Shown here: positions 10,959 to 21,905 of the stretch, piece by piece | Position numbering within the stretch: the stretch's first letter is position 1 | Layout of the letters: every line of letters begins with the position of its first letter | Assembly (NCBI GenBank): GCA_030435675.1 | Contig: CM059625.1 | Location: forward strand, 6,324,001 to 6,388,000 | Reading direction: 5' to 3' | DNA length: 64,000 nt | Source of the DNA: Steinernema hermaphroditum | Lineage: Eukaryota > Nematoda > Chromadorea > Rhabditida > Steinernematidae | Notes under the pieces: model-generated | Seen by the model: only the letters and a program-made list of their open reading frames with translations | Databases searched by the model: none | Told to the model about the DNA's origin: nothing | Translations under genes and position numbers: made by a program

Positions 10959-11451
10959 GATCGGCGGGATCGATGAAAATTGCAAATTATCGGGCAGCAC
11001 GCTGGATATCTGTAGCGTTGCGGTCGGCCTGAAAACAATGTTAGCCGTCGAATCACTGTTAATCACCCGCCTCAAGTGGGAAGGTAAACAGCGCGCGAGT
11101 CGGGAGACAGTTACACAGAAGATGAAATGTAATGAGGAGCGGCTAATTGGTTTTGGCAACTATCCGAACTTTAAAGAATCATGTGCGAGTGACTGCATAT
11201 TCCTCTAGTATAGGAATGCACCGAGTTATCGTCTGCATCACTAAAACTGTTCAAGAACTTTACAGTACATCTTAAATGGTCTTTCAACGTCAAAGCGTGT
11301 TATTACACTTTGTTGCCTTAGCATAAAATAGCACATATCCAAAATGTTTCTCTTTGCGTGCTGGAAATGAGGCGTTCAATGGGAGAGCCATAAAATTAAC
11401 AACTTTATGAAACAGCTACTATGAAACAACTATTGCGAATTGCAACCGTAT
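10959..11451. other. Intergenic region between the channel and LDL-receptor-like genes
   Basis: This lies between two genes on the same strand (minus): the 5' side of the channel and the 3' side of the receptor. It should hold the channel promoter or outron. An acceptor-like site at 10896-10898 precedes the ATG at 10886, so the upstream 15-base exon could instead be outron. No independent gene is seen. Confidence 0.5.
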
Positions 11452-14400
11452 TCATTTCTTAAGAGGCGTCATCTTGTCCATCGGCAACAAGGTATCGAAC
11501 TGAGAATTGATCTCTCGCCCTTCGATGCTCGCGGAAACGGTGGCACCAATAAATCTGAAAGAAGCGGGTTATCAGACGGCATATGAAAACCGGCCCTCTG
11601 TGTTGCAAATGCTAATTCACGCATGTTGCTTGTTAGTTGCAATCGCCATTGGCGACCGCTTCTCGTTCACTCTGTTCTCAGGAATAAACATCTGTACCCT
11701 AGCCAAGCCTACTCCGACAGGTCTGTAACAAACAGTAAGTTCAGTTATGCTTACTAAGAAGATGAAGATAGTGAACAAAATGGCGGCAAAGAGAGTGGTT
11801 CGAAAACCACTCCAGATGGATTCAAAGCTTCGAATTGTGTAGTCATCTACAGTAGCAAACGCACATGTAAAACTGCGTTTGCGATTTCTCTTCCATGAGT
11901 CGCTATCATTTCCATCTGAAATAACAGCCTCTCAATATGTTTCGCGCACTCATAGATACCTAATATAGAAGTAGGAAGGCAAACATATCCACAATCCGAA
12001 AATTCGCACTGATTCGAGTGATTGGGCTGCATTAATTCGTGATAGATCTGCAGGTTGATGTGACCTAGAGGAGCAGTTAATACCTAGGACGATCTTTCAT
12101 TAAAAGCATTTTTCAGTTTGACATTTACCTTTCTGATTTCTTTTCCCGTAAATTTGTTCGCAGACATGATCCTAGTGTGACCGTAGTCAGACCAATAAAT
12201 ACGATCTTGGAACAAAACCAAGGAGAACGGATGCCTCACTAGAAGGTGACTGTTCACATGGATGCGCAAGTCGCTGCCATGATAGCTGGACGATGATATT
12301 CGCTTTAGTTTCGCATCTGCCCAGTAGATCCTCTTTTGGATTATGTCTAGCGAGAGTGCAGACGGAACTCCCAAGTTGTCTTCGCCAACCACAATAGCCT
12401 AACAGAGAGCATTAGCATGGTTCAGAGCACAGATCTTGCCTTCTGATTCCTTCCATCCATTCCAGCACGTTGGATACTAGGACTATAGGCTTCGGACCAG
12501 AAGAAGACTCCAACTGTCGGGTCAATCGCCAATCCTTGGGGCTCTCTGATCCCAGAAACTAGCGTTGCCCTTCTTTTTGACTTCAAATCCATAACATGGA
12601 TGCGTCCTCCACTTCGTAAGGAATCCATCCAAAAAATGAGTCCGTGAATCCAGTCGACATGCAATGCAGAAGTGGTTGCTGCGTGTCGCACCAAAACGTC
12701 TTTTGTGTCATCCTGGCATTTCTTTGATTCGTTTACTGCGCCGGCCAATTGACACCATTTGATACTTTTTTCATTTGTATCTCTCCACAAAACTTTCTAG
12801 GTTGCACATTGGATGTTAGCCCGTTTTAGCACACTTACATTTTCCTTATAAATGAAATCGACCAAATCCGCCGAAATGTCAGCAACCGTGAATGATACGT
12901 ATTGGTCTTTGTCTTCGTTGAACTGGCGAACATCGGCTCCATTGGAAAGCAGCAACAAAGGGTGGCTGGCGCGACATTTTGCAGGAGGTACACGGGTCTC
13001 TAGCACAGTATCGACGACCAAATGGTAGCCAGGCAGACAGTGGCACTGGTAGGAACCGTTCAGGTTTGTGCAAAGTTGATCGCAGATTCCAAAAGTGAGA
13101 CATTCATTGATGTCTGGAATATTTGGGATTGGGAGGGAATCAAATGGTTTCCGATTACCAGTACACTGCTTCCCGTGGAGCTTAAAGCCAGATTCGCAAT
13201 GGCATACGGTACCTCCGTCGCTTGTTGGTCGGCAGTGGCAATTTGGAGAACCACGAGTACATGCTTCTGGAAATCAAAGTATTTAGATAATCATGTGCAG
13301 GACAATTAAGTATAAACAGGTGCATACGTTATTTTCGTTTTTGAAAGATATGTACTCAAAAATATTCAAAAATCACAAAACCGTTTTCGCTTATGTTAAT
13401 ATCATCATGCCTATCGTTTTATGGCAGACTGGATTTGGGCAGTCAGTCTTTGATCCCGTACAAAGCTCATGGTAGTCGATGCACACAGGATCCCCTGGAC
13501 ACTGATAGTGGGAGGCATCACAGGAACTATGTTCCTGTGGCTCCTTTCTAGGACAGCCGAATTCGTCGGCGCCATCGAGGCAGTCTTCGACTCCGTTGCA
13601 CCACAGATCCTTCGACTTGCACCGTCTTCCGTCACAAAGCCTCTCATTCTCTGCACATACGAGTGACGTACCTAAACGGAGACCAGGTCTTAGGGTGTAT
13701 GAGGCTGTGTTACTCACAGTTACTCTCATCGCTTCCGTCGTGACAGTCGTAGTCACCGTCGCAAAGCCACTTTTCACGGATACACTGAGTACCACTGGCA
13801 CACATGAATTCGTGCTAAAGAGGACATGCAAACCAATCAGCACAACGCATATCTTACGGTAGCATTGCACTTAAGGGGACTCTCAAAACCGGTCTGTAGT
13901 TGGTCACAGTCGGCCTCGTCAAATCCATCAGCACAGTCATTCTGACCGTCGCATTTCCACACTAGTGGAATACAGTAATCGTATCCCTCACACTTGAAGT
14001 GGGAATCCGTTCTGCAAAGATCATTCTTTTCCGGAGGACAGTCCTTTTCATCGCTGGCGTCTTCGCAGTCGGCTTCTCCGTCACAGATCCAATTCTTGTT
14101 TATGCACGTCTCGTCCTCGCATTGGAACCGATGCCAACCACAAATAGAATCGCAACCTTTCTCGTCTGAGCCATCCACACAGTTCCTCTAAACCTTCATC
14201 GTAGAGCTCGTACACAGAATTCACCTACGGTTCCATCGCATATATACACGCCAGATGCACAATAGTGGCTGCTGTTACCTAACGTTTCGTTTCGAGTGCA
14301 AAGGAAGAATCCCTCTCTGCAGTCGTGCTCTTAAAATTGCGGGACTTCAACGGCTTATGGCCTTTTTCAGTACCGTGACAGTTCAGCTCGTCCTCCATAT

Positions 14401-14748
14401 CTGAACAGTCAGCTTGACCATCACAGACCCAGTCTAGTGGAATGCACGTCCTTCCCCCGGGATGCCAATTCGTTTGGCATCGAAACTCCTCGGAGGTGCA
14501 GTTCCTATCCACACAGTATTCCTCATCGGAGGCGTCCCCACAGTCATTGTCGCCGTCACAGACCCACGAAAATTGAATGCAGTTTCCGTTGGAGCAATGA
14601 AAGGACTCATCTGCGCAAGTATGGTTGTTTTCGTTGATCTCCAGGGTAGCGCTGCTTACTAAGTAATCAAAGTTCTCAGACAACAGAAATGATGACCGTA
14701 CTTACCGCTTTGAAACAGGAGGAGAACAATCAAAATGTTCAAAATCAT
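11452..14748 (-). CDS. LDL-receptor/VLDL-receptor-like endocytic receptor (possible yolk receptor RME-2 type)
   Basis: Exons (minus): 14706-14748, 14374-14658, 14229-14278, 13858-14187, 13718-13814, 13411-13671, 12839-13266, 12440-12796, 12129-12398, 11960-12083, 11621-11915, 11452-11554; 2643 bases, 880 residues. It starts with a signal peptide ([12 protein letters not shown]), then about eight LDL class A repeats (CDG..DC..GSDE type; the third and eighth are degenerate). Next come two EGF modules ([13 protein letters not shown]), one YWTD propeller ([28 protein letters not shown]), an EGF module, a membrane helix ([12 protein letters not shown]) and a ~65-residue tail. This is the LDLR/VLDLR plan. 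In worms RME-2 of this class takes up yolk lipoprotein in oocytes; orthology is inferred. No NPxY is seen in the tail; LLPMD resembles a clathrin box. Introns 12399-12439 and probably 13267-13410 have GC donors. Confidence 0.9.
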
Positions 14749-14772
14749 AGTAGAATCAGAAAGGTCTCTACC

Positions 14773-14780
14773 CTAAAGGG
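14773..14780 (-). promoter_or_regulatory. Putative trans-splice acceptor of the LDL-receptor-like gene
   Basis: On the minus strand CCCTTTAG occurs 24 bases before the ATG with no upstream coding exon. This is the usual position for spliced-leader addition in nematodes. Confidence 0.5.
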
Positions 14781-17091
14781 TGTTTATGACAGTGGCAAAT
14801 AGCGCGTTTGCAACAGTGCCAAGGGACGGAGGGGAGGAGTGATGCGCGATGACCCAAACAAAAACGGGAGAATTTGCGCGTTGCTGCCACAGCTTGCATG
14901 GGACAAAGGAAGGAAGGCCGAGGCCCGTCTGGCGCAACGTCAACGCCTTACAAATAAAAACATCACCGAAGGCGTGATTTGATTGCAAGATAAGCGATCC
15001 GATGAATGAAGACAAGGATCGGACTTGAGTGCGAAAGTCGACTCGAATCCGAATCCGTCATTTACATGGTACGTAGCTTAAATGTTGGATGTGAAGTTCT
15101 CGACTTTCCTCGCAGCCACCAAACAGGCAGTTATTCTAATAAGTATGGCAAAAATTCACGCAGACTTTTTTAGAACGCTTCTGCTCCACGCTGCAGCATC
15201 GGCGTATGCAAACGAGATCGCTCGCAAGGGACATAAACGCCGAAGCACCGATGTTTCTCACCGTTTTGGAAGTATTATAGTACCGTCCGTGGGTGCGCCA
15301 CCTATAAAATAACCACATGTTTACTACGTTACACGTTTTGGGGCGTGGGTATACTGAGTTTTAGTTTTGGACACACCACTAAGCTCTATACTTAAGAAGT
15401 CACCAAGCTCATATGTACAGGAAGCTCTTAAAACATTGAAAGGCATTAGCAAATTTACCGAGAGGAAAAGTATTTTACTATGAACAAAAACTGAGATTTT
15501 TGCTTTAAGGATTTGCGAGCTGCTTTTTGGCTCGAGGAAATATGTACCTCCTTGTAACGAGATTAAAAGCTGCAATGTACTTTCACGTCAACATTTCGCA
15601 TCTCGCTCAAACACTCTCGAAGAATGTGCTATTCTCCGACCTCCATAAGCACTTCGAGGACATGTGTAGAGTCTTTCCGACCCAATTTCCTATATGTCAT
15701 GCAAATGTTTTGCTGCATCTGATCTTACTATTCTGTCGGTCTTATGCTAAGAATCCGCACTCCAATAAATGTAACAGTGCAATTTAAGAAAATTTCCCAA
15801 GCACACTTGGTGGTTTATTCGTTGGCGACCCTTCCAGCTCTATTTTGGTCTCTACGTATCTAATATGTCAATACTCCTCGACTGCATAGAGCATCCTGGC
15901 TTCGCAATTGCATGTCGAACAAACAATGCATGTCACATTTAATTTGCATTTAGTCCTTCGGTGCATGCAAGATTCACTGCGATGCAGTTGCGTGCTGTTC
16001 GTATTCTTGGCAACATGTGTGGTCTGCAACGCAAGAAGTTAGTGCATGGCGACGTAGCGTTAGTAGGTGCTCTACTTTTGCACTCATTTGATTTGATCTT
16101 CAGTTTAGCAACAGTGCACATAAGATTCTGTGCTCCGATTGGAGATGCATGATTCCATGCATACGGAAACGTACTTCGCATCGCTTCGACATTCTACGGG
16201 ATTAATTTATTTGAATGAACAACAATTAAGTTGATGACGTTGTTTCCTTTCAAGAGTTGCGTGTTATTTACTTAAGCAGTTGTTTAATGGTATATGTTGC
16301 CATCAGATTCACTGGAATTGAATCCAGCGCGAATTGACACTGTATTGCTGTGGACCCTTTTTTGACTCCTCTTCAGGAAGCGACAAATCATCTCACATTT
16401 GCATGATGTTCTCACAAGCACGCAAGCAAGTGTGCGAACTTGAAAAGCAGCTGATTTCGCGGAATTCAATCGATTGCACTCGGTCGTACCAATGTAAATC
16501 GGCGCTTAAAGTTGCCTCGGCGACTTCGTAGACCGTTCGAGAGAGATAAGAGACGTCAGAGAAAAGCAAAATGATCGCCTGTTTCACTGCTCGGGCGGTT
16601 CGTCTGGAGAGCGATAGTGCATCCATCGTCTGCCGCCGAGCAGTGACGAAGTGAACAGCGGAGAGGATGGAGCGCCGCCCGACAACCTCGCAGACGCAGC
16701 CGCTGCGCCAGGGCGGCCGCGCCGGACGGGGGAAGCAATCGAACGACGCCGGCGGTCCCACCGCTTCTTGCTCTTTCGCAACAGAGAGGAGAACGCAACG
16801 AGGAGCAGCGATAGATAGACAGAGAAAAAGGGGAGACAGAACGAAACGCGCGCGCGCGAAGCTGTTGTTCCCGAAATGTTCTTCTTGCCAGCTTTTCCAA
16901 AACGAACTTTTGTAATAAAGTTCGATGCCGAATGTACGGTATGTCCGAAAAAGCCGTTAGCTTCTCCGTTTTGTCAATGTCGTTGCGAGACCTTATGTAC
17001 AAGTTGATAATGGAGTTTCGTTCTAATATGAGATGTTCGGATCGCGGTTCGAGTTTTATTAATCAGTTTGAGCGCCATTCTTAAATCGGAT

Positions 17092-17103
17092 CATATGTTT
17101 CAG
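17092..17103 (+). promoter_or_regulatory. Putative trans-splice acceptor of nurf-1
   Basis: ATATGTTTCAG ends at 17103. The first ATG after it, at 17178, opens the frame beginning MSTQATRRSSRN. This supports that start over the earlier in-frame TTG. Confidence 0.5.
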
Positions 17104-17177
17104 GCTAGTGGATCGACCCCATATTGGGGTTTGCGATTTCTGTGATAACGTGGCAGTTCCATAGAACTCAAACGACC

Positions 17178-20100
17178 ATGAGCACTCAGGCCACCCGTCG
17201 ATCCTCTAGAAACAGGATACGAACGCCTGTGGTAGGTGGAGGTCGATACTCTCCACCACCCCCTTCTCCAGGTTTACGAGGGAGAACCCCCAAATCCAGA
17301 GTGAGAGCAGCAAAAGAGGAAAGGTCCTCCACACCTAGAAGTACGCCTTCTAATCGATCTACGCCTATGAGAAGTACGACATCAAGAACAAAGAAATCGT
17401 ACGTTTTTAGTCTAATCTTATCGGTGTCTTTTTTATCTTATTACGATTTATTGGCAACGTACGTTTCAGAGAAAAAGTGATCGATGACGGGATCGCCGAT
17501 TTTATGCAAATTCCTGACTTTTCGAGTTCAGATGAAGAAAGCAAAGACGGCTCCGAATCAGGTACATTATTTAGACAATTTTTTAAATTTCCAGTTGCTG
17601 ATTTTGTCGGCTGAACTTCTAAATTTATAGATGAGCAAAGTATGAACGAGGACTACGGCTACCTCGAAGATGAAGAAGTCGACTGCGGTGGGACGGAAGA
17701 AGAGATAAACGAGGAGGACTTTAGCGAAGACGAGGACGTCCCCGATTTCGAACTGCCTGTCGGAAGCGACGACATACCTCTGGAACCCGAGCACATGCTC
17801 GATGCCTTTGAGGTGCTTTCGACTCTGAGATATTTCATACGTATTCTCTATTCAGGTCTACGAGACATGCCGCACCCACTATCGGCTGCTTCTGCTCTCG
17901 CCCTTCTGCATCGAAGACTTTGTCCGCGTGCTCCGATCTCACGAACAGTCCAGGCTACTGGCCGAAATCCATATAGCTTTTCTCAAATTCGCCCTACGAG
18001 ACGACGAAGAGGAGCAAATGATTATGGCGTCTAATGATCTCAACCCAAGTTTCTCGTTGCTCGTCGCCCTTCTCGAGCCCATGACTTATGCCGAAGTTTT
18101 AAGACAATACGTCGAAAGTGATACTCTGCGGTTTCCGAAGAATGTACGCGACATTCTGAACGAAACCAACTATCCGTTCTGTTCCGCTAAGGAACGTCTA
18201 GTCGTTCTCAAATTTCTCTGTAGTCGATTCTATGAATCTGCAATATTCCGACATTCTGCTCGCCAGGAACTAAAATACAAGGTTGGTCCGTCAAACGTAT
18301 AATCGTCCTTACGAACTGATTTAGCACGACGACTATTGCCGTGACTGTTCTCTTCACAGAAGTGCCATTAGCGGGATTCTATACAAGTGTTCGTTCTGCG
18401 AGGCCATCTACCACAGCAGTTGTCTAGAGCAGATGAACGGCTGTATTCCAGCAGAAACCGAGGACTGGCTGTGTCTGATATGCGAAGTGCACAGAAAGAT
18501 TCCGGGTGTCTCTATTAGTGACCTTCCTCCGGAAAACACGAATCTACGTCTAGAGCAACTTGGTGAAGATCGGCACAATCGCGTGTATTGGTTTGTCGGT
18601 AGACGAATACTTGTGTAAGTCACGTGGCTATTGGAAGTAAGGTGATTAACTGCATTACAGTGTTGACCCAGCAGATAGGAGTGTAACCTATTATTCTACA
18701 CTTCCTCAATTCTGCCCGCTTACATACTTGCTGGGTGATGGCAGATATGAGAAGCGACTGCACAGACGGTTAACGGCGGAATTCGATAGAATCGACGAAG
18801 AAATGCGGATGACGATCGATCTGACCGTCTCCAGGCACAATACGCTTTCGCAGCAGAAGCAGGATCTAACGAGAGATATTTACTTGATACTGGACAACGT
18901 GATTCGTGTTGCACAAATCTATCACAAGTACAAAGCAGGACTGCTGGACGAGAGAGAGAATATTCTTGCGTCGGCCGTAAGGAACGCATGTGGAATCGAT
19001 GAAGACGGTCATCTCTTCGATAATTTCTGGGTTGGCAGCTATACTGGTACGCATTCTAGTGCACGGCCCTAAAGGTCTTCATTTCTTTTAGAAGCGGAGA
19101 TCGCCGAGCTGGGCAAGCAGCTAGTGAGTGCACCTCGCAGTTCAAATATAGAGGACCTCATTCGGCGAAGGGGCAATGGGTTCCGGCTTGGACTCATCGA
19201 GAATGACTTCCGCAGTTACGAGAATCAGTATGCGTGCAACGACTACGCAAGATCTCCGCAGCTGCGTGCAAAAGAACGCGACAGAAAGAAGTACATGAAC
19301 GTTAAGTTCGCCCTTGACGTCAACTTTGCTGTAAGATAATTGATGATGCAATGCTGAAAACATCCGACTCTTTCAGTGGACTTGCCCGAAGGGAAGAGAC
19401 CTGTTTGGACCTGCTTTCCAAACAAGCAAATCTCTCCAATGGACTCTGGATGAGGTCAGAAAGAAGATACCAAAGGCTCTCTTTCATCGGTTGTGGCCAG
19501 AATACTCCGAAAAGTTCAAAGCAGTATGTTTGGCATGGTCGATAGTTCACCAACGTTTCGGTACTTTTAGGATCTTGACAATGCCGACACCGTCGAAAAA
19601 CTCAAGCTTGTGCTTCTCAAAATGGAGTGTGCAATCAGGAAACCTGTATTTTCGAGTGTCTGGTGGAACTCTTTGGGCCATACTACCCTTTACCGATATT
19701 CTGTCGAAGACAAGGACGCAAAGAAGAAGGAAGAATCGGCGAAGAACAAATCTTTGAAGGTAACTTTGGTGAAAATTGGCCCACTTCTGACAGCAGTTTC
19801 TAGAACTCGATGAAAAACCAGACCTTGGACGAGGATTCCGACGTTGTGTGGGTAAAATTCCGCAACGGCGTCCAACCTAAACACGTTCTGTGGCGCGTGA
19901 AAGACGAAGAGTACCGTCTGAACGGAAAAGGACAGCTCGGTGGCTGGCTATGGCAATCCAGAACATGGAAGCGTACGTTCGTTGACCAGCTTCCCGTGGT
20001 ACCTCGCGGTATCACTGCAAAGTCGGATGCCTCTAAGGTATATATCACTATTATTTCGACAAAAACTAGAACATTTTCTCACAGTTCGTAAAGAATTCTC

Positions 20101-21627
20101 CCGAGTACCGCGCACACCGCCTCGACAAACTCATAGATCGCTTCATGTACTGGCGGAAAATCGGAGATGGCTTCGAATACCTCGAGGCGCGCTACGAAAA
20201 AAGACGCGAAGTGTGCTTTTCTCCAATGTGCCGTCTTGGAATTAAGTACATCACGTACTACGGTCCTAACACCGGCTACCAGCAGTGCTACAATCCAGAG
20301 TGTCGCATGGTCTTCCGTCGATTCAACGGTCCTACCCAAGGAATATCCAAAGTAACTAGGCCCGATAAGCTGCCCTTCGCCAGAAAGAACCTCCGACCCA
20401 AAAAGCGATACGGCCTCGAAGACCCTTTCCCCATCTCGGATCCCTTCACATACAAATCACGTGGTTCTGGCAAATCGAGCATTTTGAATCTCAAAGCACC
20501 GTAAGCGTATCAACGTTTTCCTTATTGAATGATCTGTTAAGAATCCTTCGACGATTGGCTCGGCAAGGCGGTCTTAGCAATAAGATGTTCATTCACGGCT
20601 TCAGCAGGACAGCCAAGCCAAATCCGCTGTACTGGAACATCCCTGCACCACGTCCCACTTTCGACAACTGCTGGAGATATCTCACCTTCAACGCAAAATC
20701 TCTACACGCTATCGCACTGCAGCTACGCATAATGTTCGCGTGTATACGTTGGAGTGACCTTCCACAGGAGGAAGGAGAGGTATGTGGAGGAAATGTTTCT
20801 GTTTTGACTAAATGACGTTTTTAGAATAAACACATCGTTCATGGGGTGGATGGTGAAGAACAGCGTATTGTGATTGGACACCGAGAGCATCCTCCGGACG
20901 GTTACTACGAACAGTATAAAGTGCGCATCTACAAGCTAAAGGATGCCGACGATCTGGACGAAGCCGAAATGGACGAATGTGATGATTCTGAAGATTACGT
21001 GGAGGGAAGAATACGAAGCGGTAAATTCTTTGTTATTTTATTCTACGATATGAACGTTTTGATTCAGGACGAAGAGCAAAACGCCCGAAGAGAACAAAAA
21101 ACTCGCAACAACTGCCGAAACAGACGGAGATCGTCGAACGCTGGATCGATGGTGTCGATCTAAAGCTGTGGGAAATCAAAAACTATTGGCAAGGATACTC
21201 GCGACGGCAAGTGGTAAAGAGAAAGCCCGGTGACCCGGCTGCTCCACCATCGCCTATTCCTCAGCAGGCATCACCCGTAGTCACGGCGCCTCCGATGAAA
21301 AAAGTGAAAATCATCACACAGAGCAATGGCGTTGCCCCAAAGATCGTGACGCCGCTAGCCGCCAAGACCGTCCTACCGCTCACCATGCCCAGTAAGGCAG
21401 TGTTTAGCTCGCCTGTGCGTAACCGTCATTTAGATGGAACTCCGATCGGCAAGAATGGAACGAGTCCGAATGTGTTCAGATACGTGAAGGTGATGAACAA
21501 CTCGAACGGAAGGGTGATTCCACTACAGAAGGACGGCCTTCCGGTGAAGTACACCGTCGTTCGGATGGCGAAACCGAACGGAGTCATCGAATCCAACGGA
21601 CAACAGGCCGATTCTATAGCAAAATAG
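17178..21627 (+). CDS. nurf-1: NURF301/BPTF chromatin-remodelling subunit, N-terminal half
   Basis: Exons: 17178-17398, 17470-17561, 17631-17812, 17856-18281, 18325-18614, 18661-19046, 19092-19330, 19377-19523, 19571-19759, 19804-20037, 20085-20500, 20542-20779, 20825-21020, 21068-21627; every junction keeps frame. It starts with a basic, S/T/P-rich segment and an acidic stretch. Then comes a DDT domain (SPFCIEDFVRVL, MTYAEVLRQYVESD), a PHD finger (CRDCSL..CEAIYHSSCLEQM..WLCLICEVHRK), a long conserved region with LGEDRHNRVYWF, and a basic tail with ERWIDGVDLKLWE. This is the scaffold of the ISWI-containing NURF complex, which slides nucleosomes in the nucleus. The frame closes with DSIAK and stop at 21627; the C-terminal PHD pair lies in the next frame. 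The exon at 20542 uses a TTAAG acceptor. Confidence 0.92.
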
Positions 21628-21905
21628 CTGATGCCTTAAGCCTTTTGCTGTCTGCTCCGAAAAAGACCTCGTTTCCATTTCAGTAGTTGATCGTTTATTG
21701 TTGCTTGTTCTCACTACGGGATTGATTTGTTGTTACGTTCGTTTCTTTCCGTTTATCTCACCTTAGATTTTTATGTTTTAAGTGATTTCGTTAAAATCAT
21801 TTAAAATACAACCACATGCACCGAATGACATAAACGCATTGCCATCTATGCGATCGAATATCTTAACGGAATGTACACACATATGCAAACGCCCGCCTCT
21901 TTCAG
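21628..21905 (+). other. nurf-1: Gap between the two nurf-1 reading frames
   Basis: After the stop at 21627 there is T-rich, UTR-like sequence. Then CCTCTTTCAG ends at 21905, a good acceptor for the next exon. The size suits either a long cis-spliced intron (full-length isoform) or an operon-like spacer with trans-splicing. Confidence 0.55.

Larger units (their letters stand above)
14749..17177. other. Divergent intergenic region, with a GC-rich island
   Basis: This is about 2.4 kb between the divergent receptor (-) and nurf-1 (+) genes. No exon series is supported. The stretch 16650-16860 is much richer in C and G than its surroundings (CGCCGCCCGAC, GGCGGCCGCGCCGG) and ends in a CG-dinucleotide run near 16847. 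It may be the nurf-1 promoter or outron. Open frames there on both strands reflect base composition, not genes. Confidence 0.5.

Noticed and set aside
11723..11754. A 32-base GTAAGC..ACAG segment in the LDL-receptor-like membrane exon, looking like an intron
   Set aside because: It is shorter than workable worm introns, and removing it gives an immediate stop. Keeping it preserves frame into the tail exon.
16667..16915. Plus-strand open frame in the GC-rich island before nurf-1
   Set aside because: Its composition follows the GC-rich DNA, both strands are open, there are no domains, and it has no splice link to nurf-1.
17124..17177. Upstream extension of the nurf-1 start
   Set aside because: The extended frame begins at TTG, not ATG. 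The first ATG after the acceptor at 17103 is 17178.
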